From Ceratothoa steindachneri (lineage: Eukaryota; Arthropoda; Malacostraca; Isopoda; Cymothoidae): a stretch of 64,000 nt of DNA. Positions 1 through 9,960 of this stretch are shown here, in pieces (positions within the stretch are counted from its first letter, which is position 1; each line of letters starts with the position of its first letter). A program made the translations under genes and the position numbers. The notes beneath the pieces were generated by a model. That model was not told the DNA's origin. It worked only from the letters and a program-made list of their open reading frames with translations, and searched no databases. Location of the stretch: NCBI GenBank assembly GCA_963969495.1, contig OZ018323.1, forward strand, positions 74,248,920 to 74,312,919. The letters run 5' to 3'.

Positions 1-436
1 AGGGTCATTCTACGACATAGGCTAAGGGAAGAAAGGCCTTGGAACTATGATCACCACATGGCGAGCTCTTCGGAAAGGCTCTCATCCTTTTCCTTTCTCA
101 ATATTCACAGGTCTGATTTAGGAAAAATAAATAATACCAGGAAATTATCTAAGAGAGAAAAATTACAGATGTTAAGTACTAGGAATTTTTGTAATAAATT
201 TATTTCATATATAAAAGAGTATAAAGTTCCAAAAGAATTTGGGGATAGCTTAAAGTGAATGAATAATTGGACGAGAACGCCTTGAATGGTTCCTTGTGTA
301 AATTGAGCCTTGACTCAACAATCAAATTTTTTCGCATCTTATAATTTACCGTGAGGTTTAATCCCCTATTTTGGGGTCAGTGCAGCATATTTGCAAATTA
401 TTCATTCATTAAAGGATGTAAAATGGTGTATCAGAG
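1..436. other. Left flank, no recognised gene
   Basis: This AT-rich stretch lies before the first LTR. It holds one open frame of 66 codons (58-258, +) beginning MASSSERLSS. The frame is rich in Lys, Ser and Asn and shows no motif, signal peptide or membrane segment that I recognise. It is probably a chance reading frame. Confidence 0.5.
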
Positions 437-1345
437 TGTTGGAGAGAAAAGGTCACCCCCCGCCTCCCCAGAACCCAACGTCTGCCTGTTGCTCCAGAGA
501 AGACATACCTGCACTCCCAGACAGCCCTAAGGAAGCAGCGAGAATTTCACGCGGTTCTGCGCCCCGTGTTGGGTTCCCTTACTCTTGGACGCACCGTTTG
601 ATCGGCGCTAGACCTAAGACGCCCAGGACCAAGGCGCAAGGCTGTGATGCTCTCGGAGACTATCCTCCCCACTTCTGGCGCGCCAAGTCTAATGAGATCC
701 CCGTACCCCCTATATGGGCCTCCGGCAACCCGCTTCAGCTGAGGCAGTATAAATACTTCGGGAAAAGCCTTGGGAAATTAGTAACATACAGCTCTGTCCT
801 GGTTAGCAGACACGTACAGTTTCGTACGCCCTGCTTCGCCTCCCAACTGCTTCCAGCTACGAACGCGATGCGACTCCTCTATTCGGCCTTGCTCGTATCT
901 AGGACCAGAATTGCTGCCTGACAGACGATAGACATGGAAAGGCATTTATCACTCGGGTATCGACTTTGTCCTAGTATGGAATGGAACTTTACAGAGCCCA
1001 ACTTACTCGTCAAAACCAAGCCTCGAGTCAATTAGGCTTAACGTGTTTCTCCCCATCATTTCCAGTCCTCTCTCTTTATCTGGAAGCAATTAACGTACAT
1101 CCTCTCTCGGACTCTCGTACCAGTGGAGTCGATTGTATGCCCCCCAACCCGTTTGGTAACCTGGGTTTCATTTTATTTATTGTCATTTGATTACTTGTGT
1201 TATTAATATTTTCTTTGTATATAGTAAAGTCATTTTTCTACCATCAGTTTTCCTAATCCCAGAACCTCTAAGAATTTATTAGTTAGGCCTACCGCACTCA
1301 ATCTTGTTTATTTAACCGTCGCACTAGGATCTGTATCTCAATTTT
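437..1345 (+). repeat. 5' LTR of copy 1
   Basis: Sequence from 437 (TGTTGGAGAG) to about 1236 aligns base for base, with many substitutions and small indels, to 4342-5187. Landmarks shared by both include the block ending GAGATCCCCGTACCCCCT and the TATA box. The alignment stops at about 1236 in this copy. A TGG-initial stretch at 1347 could be a degenerate primer-binding site, which would put the LTR end near 1345, but this is a guess. Open frames inside it (391-921 and 981-1190) are not proteins; they are simply GC-rich LTR sequence. Confidence 0.75.
748..755 (+). promoter_or_regulatory. TATA box in the 5' LTR
   Basis: TATAAATA follows a GC-rich U3 part and is kept at the matching place in the 3' LTR (4648-4655) although the bases around it have diverged. 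This is the expected RNA polymerase II core promoter of an LTR element. Transcription would start about 25-30 bp downstream. Confidence 0.65.
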
Positions 1346-1900
1346 CTGGCGTGCCCTCTTCACGGTCACCCTACTACATCTACCTATATTATATTCAGGT
1401 GTCAGATGTGAGGTCACCCGCAGTATCTGATCTCATCTCTTTTAGAGCAATGACAGATTCTAATGAGTGTTATTCTTGTATATTAAAGGTTCTGGTTTTA
1501 TAAACCGTAGAAAAGACTTTACCCCTTTTCTATTTTTATCTTTTGTGTGCATTTTTTGTATTTAATTTTGTGGCTTTGTGAAACTTTAACCCTTTCCAGG
1601 CCTCATCAAACGTCTGCCGTATTGTAAAGGAGTTAATCTTATTTCTTTTGAGGGGTATTGTGTTTGTCATTTCTCCGTTGCGTATTGGGCAACACAGGTT
1701 CTCGCTAAATTTCGGAGTGAATATTTCGAGTATAATTAACAATTCAGGCCATGTGAAATGATTATAGCTGTCTTCGTTTGATGTTTTTTTTAAGTGAAGA
1801 ATCGTAGGTCCGCCAAAGCCTACTAGCACTTATCCTGTGCGTCTAAATAATTCCCCCCTTTTTGTGGTGCTTTTCCTGAAAGCTTGTCGCACGCGACAAA

Positions 1901-3051
1901 ATGTTCTCATTATTTAACACGTTGCACGGAGAGTCAGTTGGGCTCAGCGGCAAGGACCTCTTTGCTTATATCAAGCATGAGGAAAGGACGGAAAGAGAAG
2001 CGAGAAGACAGAGAGAAAGAGAAGAGAAGGAACAAGTAGAAAAGTGAAAGACAAAAGAAGCAACGAGAAGAAAGAAGAGAAAAAAGGGAAAAAATCCGCC
2101 TTAATAAACTTGAAATGAATAGGACCAGGAACGAGACGCTGTCCATCAGCTCGAGGTCCGAAGCTCCCCATCCCACGTCTGTTAAGCTTCCGGTTTTCAA
2201 GGAAGGCGAGAAATTCGGAGCCTTTTAATTTACTTCGAGAAAATCTTCGAAACTGGGATATCGTGCCAGATTGAGTGGTTCAATTGTTGCCCTTGCTAAG
2301 TTCCCAACTCCGAGATATATTAAATATTCATATCACTCCCCTCGGAAGCAACAAATGATTATCCGACCTTTAAATCGGAGTTACTGACAGCAAATAACAT
2401 GACCCCAGACTTTTACCGATCCAAATTCAGGCATAGCCGCCTTCAGCTAGGCCAAACATACCATCAGTTTGGCTACACCCTCCAGCAGCACCTCAACTTT
2501 TGGCTCGAGGCTTCTATAATCACCCATGACTACGATGCCCTTGTTGACCTCTTCCTGAGAGACCAGTTGTTGGCTGCACATCCGGCTGAAGTCAGATCTT
2601 TCGTAAAAGACCGATTGTGCCTCACATTCAAAGAGTGCACTAATGAGTTCGACATTTATTAAACAAGCCACAACATTTATCCGAAAGAAGGGAAAAAACG
2701 GCCCCTTGTCCTAAAACCTAAACCAAACAAAGGTAAAGTCATTCTGCAAAATTAAAACAAGGTTGCTAAGGTAAGTGGGCCGTCCAAGTCGAAACCCCTC
2801 TTTTTGTCCGAACACCGGGAAGTAAAACCGATCTCTTCAGTCCCCCCTATACCATCTTTTGCCAGGAGACCCATCATTTGTTCTTCCTATGGTGTGAAGC
2901 TTTATGTAAAACGAACCTCCCCCAGAACTCTCAGTTCAGGAATAACTCTTCTCTCCAGGTACATCAGATCTGTGCCATGTCTGAGACTCCATCAACACCA
3001 TCGGAATCTTCTCCCTCCGTAGCACTTCAAGTCTCGGCTTCAACCAAGTAA
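1901..3051 (+). pseudogene. gag: Gag pseudogene with SCAN-like capsid domain (copy 1)
   Basis: Gag forms the particle in which LTR-element RNA is copied. The likely start is the ATG at 1901 (MFSLFNTLHG). A Lys/Glu/Arg-rich, probably coiled-coil stretch follows at about 1980-2110. Next comes KLPVFKEGEKFGAF at about 2180-2226, the segment that opens the matrix/capsid part in this family. The best preserved block is 2399-2662, starting MTPDFYRSKFRHSRLQLGQT, with the WLE and LRDQLL motifs of SCAN-like Gag domains. The same block is recognisable in copy 2. Past it, about 2872-2920 carries a nucleocapsid knuckle with its spacing intact but three of its four zinc ligands changed. Several frameshifts and stops make it non-functional. 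Confidence 0.8.
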
Positions 3052-3059
3052 ACTTTTTG

Positions 3060-3665
3060 TTTGATAAGAATACCCCTGGAGGCCTAAAGTTCGAATCCGG
3101 AAGGATTAATGGCTGCCGTCTCCACTATTGTGATAGATACCGGGTGCACCTGCATAGTGGTGTTGGACAGGCTGTTTCCTCCAGTAGCCGCGAGCTATAA
3201 TAAATTCGCCGTCGTGCACGACTCCTTGGGGCGCGCCAATCGATTGCCCATCGTTAAGTGCTACATCGATTGTGCGTACTTCAATGGCTGGGCCGAAGTA
3301 GTAGCAGCCCCTATTAAATTCTTCTCCGTTTGCATTGGCCAGTGCCCAAGAGTTTTCTCCAGCCCACGACAGCCTATTTTCAAGCCATTTTATGCACACG
3401 AAGACTACCCAGAAGATGTTCAACTATTTTTATTGGCTAGACGCCCATGAAGAAATAATTTGCTATTGCAGGTTTTGCATAATCTGCCAAAAGACTGCCG
3501 TCAGAGGAGGAGTTAAGCCCGCACCATTGCTGGTAGGCCCCTTAGTTCAGAGCCATTTTCCCGTCTCGCAATTGACCTCATCGGTCCAATACACCTCCCC
3601 CCATCAAGTAATGGACAGCGTCACGTACTAACTTTAGTTAATTTTGGCACCCGGTTCCCCAAGAG
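3060..3665 (+). pseudogene. pol: Pol pseudogene: protease joined to integrase N-terminus (copy 1)
   Basis: An aspartic protease runs from about 3080 to 3345. The frame starting at 3109 has the active-site triad in STIVIDTGCTCIVV and continues through KFAVVHDSLGRANRLP to AAPIKFFSVCIGQCP. After a frameshift, 3355-3520 gives the HHCC zinc finger of integrase (AHDSLFSSHF, then FYWLDAHEEI, then CRFCIICQKT). After another shift the core begins at about 3570 with RLAIDLIGPIHLPP, which holds the first catalytic Asp, then VLTLVNFGTRFPKSV, and stops abruptly near 3665. No RT or RNase H lies between protease and integrase. Copy 2 has the same junction, which argues for a family trait. Confidence 0.85.
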
Positions 3666-3714
3666 CGTGTCGTTCAAGAATAATTGTATTACAATTAGTC
3701 GTTCAAGAATAATT

Positions 3715-4152
3715 GTGTAATGCCTTATAAGAATATGAACCAATATTTGTTTTCATTGTTGTGTATATATTTTTGATGAGTTATCCTTTTAGTATGTACC
3801 TTTTGGGGTATTATGGCACCTTTCCTTTTTTTAATATCTTTGTATGTAAGCCCCTTGTTATCGAGACTATGATGACCCAGGCTATCGGTAACTATTCCTG
3901 TCTATCGTATTGTATTATTATTCTTGTAGTTTTGTGTAATGCCTTATAAGATTATGTGCCATTATTTTTTTTATTATTTGTGTATATAATTTTTATGAGT
4001 TACCCTGTTCGTATGTACCTTTTTTTTGTATTGTTAGACTTTTCTTTTTTTTTAATAATCCTTGTTTATAAGCCTCTAGTTAACGAAACTATGTTGATCC
4101 CGGCTATTAGCATCTATTGTGTCTGTCTTATTGCATTATTAATGTTATTATT
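3715..4152 (+). repeat. 219-bp tandem duplication inside copy 1
   Basis: GTGTAATGCCTTATAAG recurs at 3715 and 3934. The sequence after each one matches closely, including GTATGTACCTTTT, TAAGCC and the segment ending in a polyT stretch. The period is 219 bp and there are two units. A shorter duplication (GTCGTTCAAGAATAATTG) sits just upstream at 3669 and 3699. The T-rich ORFs at 3761-4439 are products of this low-complexity DNA and not genes. Confidence 0.8.
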
Positions 4153-4341
4153 TTTTTTCTTGATGTGTTCGGTAATGGAAATACCAAGCATTTCCCGAGT
4201 CACGTTTATTTGACTTATTTTTTTGCAGACTACCCGGTCCATCCCTTTTTTTGTGTCCCTATGGGAAATTTAGCCGTGTATTTACCCTATATTATTCTAA
4301 TGTCACTTCTTTTGGAAGTTCAAACCTGGGTGCGAAAAAGA

Positions 4342-5187
4342 TGTCAGAAAGAGAAGGGTACCCCACCCCCATAACTCAACGTATACCTGTGGCTCCTGAG
4401 AAGATAAATCTGCACGTCCAGACATCCCCAAGGAAGTAGCGAGAATTTCGCGCAGTTGTGAAACCTGGACTGGGTTCCCTAACTCGCCTTCACACCGTTT
4501 GATCGGCGACAGACCTACAGTGCTAAGGACCTTTACGCAAGGCTGTGAGACCCGCCGAGACTATCCTCCCCTCCCTTGCGCGCCAAGTCTAATGAGATCC
4601 CCGTACCCCCTTTGGTGGCCTCCGGCGACCCACTTCCACCAACACAATATAAATACTTCGAGAAAACTTTGAGAAATTAGTACCATACAGCCCCGTCTTG
4701 GTTAGCATACATGTACAGTCTCGTACGCCCTGCTTTGGCTCCACACGGCTTCTAGCTACGAAAGTAACGCGTCACCTCTACCTGGCCTTGCTCGTACCAA
4801 AGGTCAGAATTCTCGCCCGACAGACGATAGACATGGAGAGGCATCTATCACCTTGGTATCGACTTCATTCTCGTCCGGTGTATTCTCTCGCTCATTTCTC
4901 AGCGAGGTTAAAGAAGAAGGAATTTTGCATGTGGAACTTTGCAGCTCCCCACTTACTCGTCGTATCCAAGCTTTGACTCAATTAGACTTTACATGAGTCT
5001 CCCCATCATTTCCCCCCCCCTCCTTTCCCCGGAAGCAATCACCGTACATCCTCTGTCGGCTGCTTGTACCCGTGGAATGATTGGTACCCCCCTTCCCCCG
5101 TTTGGTACCCTGGGTCTCATTTTATTTATTGTTATTTATTTACTTGTTATTAATAATTTATTTGTATATAGTAAATTTATTTTTCTG
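4342..5187 (+). repeat. 3' LTR of copy 1
   Basis: Begins TGTCAGAAAG and aligns with 437-1236 along its whole length. The two LTRs have diverged strongly, which points to an old insertion, since LTRs are identical when an element integrates. The alignment ends at about 5187, after TATATAGTAAATTTATTTTTCT. Either the copy is truncated there or its end has drifted beyond recognition. Confidence 0.75.
4648..4655 (+). promoter_or_regulatory. TATA box in the 3' LTR
   Basis: TATAAATA at the position matching 748-755 in the 5' LTR. In a 3' LTR it could drive read-out into the right flank, but there is no sign of a transcribed gene there. Confidence 0.55.
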
Positions 5188-8100
5188 AGCACCTGATGAG
5201 AGGGGTGAATAATAGGCGTGCTTAGATAAATTTGAAATTATACGTACTTGGAATCCAATAGTTTGGAGGATGTAGTGGGCTGTGTTACTCGATTAGGTGG
5301 ATTTTCCCTCTCAATCTAACTGAAGAATTCACCATCAGTCTAGAGTCAAACGTTTTACTTTAGCCTCCAAATAAGCCTGTGCAATGGCATCATTAAATTG
5401 TTTCTCCTTAAATCGCCTTTTTGTCGTGTGCGAGTTTAGTCGAGGGCGACTCTACATCTCACTATGTCAGTAACTCTTTTGCTGATTCTAACAAAATTTG
5501 GAGGCCTTATGTTGTTTTACATTCCCTTTCGAATGATATAATTGACAAGTTCCTTTTGAGGTTACTCTGGGAATTATTGAATGTTTTGGAGGTCGTAAGG
5601 TCATAAGTCAGAATAAGTTATAGCACGCGTATTTTTGGTCAGCAGAACTTCTATTAATGATCTTTAATTTATTCATTGTTATTTTCCTTACCTTGAGAGA
5701 AGGGGTGGTGGCTATGTCTTATGCGATTGGATGCTAACTTCCCAAAGAGTGATCATCTCATTGATCACCAGTATAACTTTTCATAAATTCACAAAATATT
5801 TGTACAGGGTGCGATGGGTAATTTGTCGCCTAACCTCCATACTTGAGTAAATTTTATAAGAGTTCATTTATATAGCTATATGTATAAAATTTATATGTTT
5901 AAGACAAAATGGATCGTACTACTCATTTGTTCAATAAAATCGCTGTCGGTCTCAACCAAGGAGTCTAGGCGGCATGGGAACCTACTGCAAGTTTCTCGAC
6001 GGACTTCCTCTGTTTAACTTGGTGAAACCTGTGCTGATTCTGAAGTTAAGCACCACCATGGTAGTGCACGGTGGCTTGTTGTTCTTTCCCCCTCTCTCTA
6101 TCTCGAGAGTGGCTCTTATATTTCTCATTATCACAACTGTTGCTTTCATTCGAAATATTTTCTTATATTAATGTATTGATTTCTGGTTAAAAAATGTAAT
6201 AACTAACTAGAAATACATATAGAATTTGTATGTGTGTGATTACGATGTTCTTTTTCTAAATTTTAAAATTTTGAAAGAACTTTTGGTAAATTGAGACGAC
6301 AACACCACTCATTACTTTAGGCTATTTTCGCCAAAAATTATCATTTTTAATGTAGTTTTTAAATGAGGGGTGAACAAATACTCTCTACTCCATTGTGAGA
6401 GGGTGAACCCCCCTCCCCCCACACCACGCAGAATTTAAAAAATAACTCGCATTATTCTTAAGTCTAAAACCTAACATTAATTTCGAATGCAAAAGGAGAT
6501 TGATAAATGTCGTTAGGTAACAAAATTTTTGTTTCCTTACCTTTTCTACTGCGTTCCGTGACTACTGACATATTTACCTTAATTTGAGTAGAAAAGGTAA
6601 CCACATTTTCGTTTCTTTACCTTACAATATTTATGCCAGAGGATAAAACATAGCAAGTGAATTCTAAAAATGGTGAAACTGCTTTTTAATTTATTGAAAC
6701 GTTCGGTCGAAGAAATGAAGAGCGAGATATTTCCTAAATAATTTTTCTCTTCTGCAAAACTAAAAATGCTACTGTAGAGTCGCAATTGCACAAATCTTAA
6801 AAGAATAAGCGTTTGAGATTGAGTTTGCAGTCTACTTCAGAGATCATTTTGAACAAATGAGGTCGAATGATATTAACAATCGCCCGTAGAAATTGCACTG
6901 TGGGTCTAAATTATATGCCTTGAGATTGGTAAAAAATGATGTCATGGAAGGTCACTCATGGTTGGTGGGTTGCTGCCGGATCGCGCATGCGTTACTGGGT
7001 CGCAGATGGTTCGCGCATGCGTCAGCAGGATGCTGTTGGGCAGAAGAGGAAATAGGACATATTGCGAAGACGGAGCAAATAGCTCTCCGAACTTAGAAAT
7101 AGTAACAGACTAGCGAGAAAATTAATTTCTTAATAATTCGATAGAATAAGGTATTCCTATTTAATTTGCTGAGCTGAATAACATTTCTTCTAAACATCTT
7201 AGGATTAGAAGGCTCTAAAACCATTGGAATGACGGCGCTTTCTTCTTCTTAAATTACCGGACTTTTATCAGTTTTAAACGCCTTTAAATATGCCCACAAT
7301 CTATTAATAGATATTAACTCCGTCTTGTCTAAGGATAATTGTGACTTACTCTAGGTTTGCTTCAACTTGAATTTGCCAAGTGAAAATCAAGTAATTTCTC
7401 TACCATTTATATCAATGGAAAAGGTACTCTTAAAATTGAAATTATTTTAGCAAACTCACTACACCTTATTTGAATTGAGTAAGAGAGAAATAAGGCATTT
7501 TTCATTTTTTACGAAATCTTAATTGCTGATGAAATTTTGTCACAAAAATGAAACTTTTTGCTTGCTAAAAAATGTAATTCCATTTGTATTTTAATTCATA
7601 ACGTCAAAGCATCATTAAGATTAAATTAATTGAATTTAAACTTGCAATATTTCCTAAGCATTCATCTCAGTACTGAATTATGGTTAATTTAGAATTGTAA
7701 TTATTAATTTGTTTGAAACAACAATCTTTAAATTTTAGTTCATTATTAAACGAGTGTTCAATGTATAATTGGCTAAACAGTTGTAAATTTACCGTCACCT
7801 TCTCAAAATCAAAATCGGACCGATATTGAATGATATTCGTAACATTTCAATGGAAGTTAAAGTACGCCACATAATACGTGCAATGGTTTCCTGTAGCTGA
7901 ATTTAATGTTTCCGAGAATGAAAGAGTATAGATTCTTACAGATGCATGAAAACTGCAATTAACTGAACTGCCGGAATGATTATATAACATTTACTATACA
8001 GGTAAAGATTTTCCAATAATAATTGAGCAAATAACTAATAGGCCGACAACAGCGCTGTGAATTAAATCTTCCGTAAACTTTGTTTAGTTTTGTCACTCGC

Positions 8101-9342
8101 AGTTCATCTACTTTCGTAAAAGTAGATAGAATTCTATTATTCTGCTATTATTTTCTACTATTATTTTTAGGTTGAAGCATGTTCCGAAAAATGATCGAAG
8201 TAATTTAATCTAGAAATTCGCTATTCTAAAACTTTAATTCGATTAAATTTATTCGAGCCCAACTTTTAAATTCGCAGATTATAATCTGATTCCTCTTCTA
8301 ATTTCCTTGGTCGAAGTGACAATAATAAATTTTACCATAATTTTGGAGACCTTTAAATTGATTTATTACTCGTTTTATGTATATATATTCATTAGATTAC
8401 ACGATCTTTTATCCGGGTCAGTCAATAATTCAAATTTTCTTTTGTATTCGACCGCTTAATAAAGAACTGAAGGTGTTCTGAATTTGGATGGGATCATTCC
8501 ATTCAAGTACTTCTCCCTTAGATTCAGAATCCTGTAAATGTTCATTAAATAATTTATGATCATTCTTTTATTAATATTAATTGATGTCTAATTCTTTAAA
8601 ATCACCTTTTCTCGAGTAATCCGTAAAAGCGCATCTTATTACCCTCAGGATCTAAATAAGAATAGCATTTTTAAAAAACTAAAACACATTCGGAAAGAAA
8701 GTGGAGCCACACAAAATAGGAACTCAAAACATTTTTGTCTGATTTTTTAGATCAAGAGCATTGATTAGTCCTGTTTTTTTTTTAATTTTATGGTTTTATG
8801 GAAGATTTAATCAAATATTTATTTAGGAATTCAAAGGTGATTTTATTTGGAAAGGGGGAGCAAGATGTGTACTAATTTTGGCGATGAATGCTATCTTCTA
8901 TAATATTTTGTTATGTAAACAACAATTATATTTTACTCTGAGGATTCAAAGAGAAATTCAATACAAAAAGTAGTAATGGATTTGTAGATGATGAGCGGAA
9001 TAGTGATCAGTCGATGGAAAGGCTTTTGTCCTGAAATGAGAAGAGAGAGGCTGATTAGGATGATGAAGATACAATAATAGTATAGGAGCATTTTAGACTA
9101 GTGTACTCAAGAAAGACAAATATGTTGCTGAATTCGCTCGTTAAGCATAATATTTCTTCACTAATTCTATTAAATAGTTTTGTATACTTCAATCTTAATC
9201 TTTCTAGTTTCCTTAAAAGGAAAACTGTTACCTTTACTGCCACTTGTAAAAATTAATTATGAAAGATAGGCATATTTCAGGAAAAGATCAGGATTTCATA
9301 ACATTAATGTTAAAATGTAGCAGTGAACCATTCATAATTCAT
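5188..9342. other. AT-rich intergenic DNA with no gene
   Basis: I recognise no coding region here; the short open frames at 5421, 5974, 6579, 6893 and 9055 show no family motif. Three things stand out. A sequence near 6036-6060 resembles the internal part of 5S rRNA. A pair of CpG-containing palindromes lies at 6981 and 7011. A short block at 8157-8194 recurs at 9604-9643. Otherwise it is featureless AT-rich sequence. Confidence 0.55.
6981..7022. promoter_or_regulatory. Pair of TCGCGCATGCGT palindromes, NRF-1-like
   Basis: TCGCGCATGCGT occurs at 6981 and again at 7011, exactly 30 bp apart, inside an imperfect 30-bp direct repeat and in an unusually GC-rich patch. The core GCGCATGCG matches the GCGCATGCGC site bound by NRF-1 and its insect relative Ewg. 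Whether it regulates anything is unknown. No gene start is recognisable nearby and a small tandem duplication explains the pairing. Confidence 0.3.
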
Positions 9343-9591
9343 TTAACACTAGAACGTCCAAGCGCTCAATTTGACCGCATTTAGAATTTTAAATGCACAT
9401 ATCTCAAATATTTTTTTCTCAACAAAATTGATATTAACCGACTTTCACTGATATATGATGAATTGTATGGAGCAAAAACAAAGCAAAAGCGACCGAGTGG
9501 TCAATTTGACCGCCTGTTTTTTTCGGTACAGACACTTGTGGGAACATGCTAATTCATGTTAAAACGCGTCACGCTGATACAAAGGGTTTAA
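9343..9591. mobile_element. Small piggyBac-related non-autonomous element
   Basis: TTAA followed by CACTAGAACGTCCAAGCG at 9343 matches the left end of the piggyBac element at 32176. The match runs for about 60 bp, through CAATTTGACCGCATTT and TTTAAATGCACATATCTCAA. Near the other side, 9487-9510 repeats the subterminal motif GAGTGGTCAATTTGACCGC seen close to the right end of that same element. A TTAA at 9588 is the likely far boundary. There is no coding capacity, so this is either a MITE-like internal-deletion derivative or a fragment. The far end is the weak part of the call. Confidence 0.45.
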
Positions 9592-9960
9592 GGCCGTGTT
9601 TTCTTCTATTTTTTTTAAGTTGAGGTATGTTCCGAAAAATGATGAAAGAAAAGACCAAATTTTAGACAATGCTCCCAACTAGCGCCTTCTGTTCTCCCTT
9701 GAAGCTATGTATATATATCCAAGAAAAAAAATCGAATTTAAACATACAGTCTAACTCCAAGGAAGTCATGCCCAGCGCAAGAAAAGCAAACAGAGGGACA
9801 GGTGTACTCAGAGCTGCCCCTAGCCACTAATCCCGTCTGGCAAGCAGCCTAACCTACCCCCCCACCCTGGCTACCTACTTCTCCGACCTTTTATCACCTA
9901 GATCCAACCTGCCTATACGTTTATAGCTTCGTTCGTAATTTTTTAATACATTTTGTAACA
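9592..9960. other. Spacer between piggyBac relic and mariner A
   Basis: Non-coding. It contains the second copy (9604-9643) of a short repeat also found at 8157-8194, and a C-rich patch around 9850. No gene seen. Confidence 0.5.

Larger units (their letters stand above)
437..5190 (+). mobile_element. Ty3/gypsy LTR retrotransposon, Gmr1-like, copy 1 (defective)
   Basis: Two long direct repeats of about 800-850 bp, starting with TG at 437 and 4342, enclose degenerate gag and pol. In order the interior holds a Gag with a charged N-terminal part, a SCAN-like capsid domain and a decayed CCHC knuckle, then a retropepsin, then the HHCC zinc finger and the start of the integrase core. Integrase breaks off near 3665. 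Reverse transcriptase and RNase H are absent. The rest up to the 3' LTR is T-rich DNA with a 219-bp tandem duplication. The protease leads straight into integrase, as in copy 2 at 50-53 kb, so this adjacency looks native to the family and not like a deletion scar. The element cannot move on its own. Confidence 0.85.

Noticed and set aside
391..1190. Long + strand open frames of 176 and 69 codons
   Set aside because: They fall inside the LTR, the equivalent frames are broken in the second LTR, and they have no protein motif.
1934..2200. - strand open frames rich in Ser, Phe and Leu
   Set aside because: They are the antisense of the Lys/Glu/Arg-rich part of gag.
3060..3665. Protease-integrase fusion in copy 1 as a deletion of RT and RNase H
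   Set aside because: First thought to be an internal deletion, but copy 2 shows the same adjacency and has RT and RNase H downstream of integrase, so the order looks native.
3761..4439. Hydrophobic + strand frames resembling membrane proteins
   Set aside because: They come from T-rich tandem repeats in the non-coding end of the LTR element. The two units give different, shifted frames.
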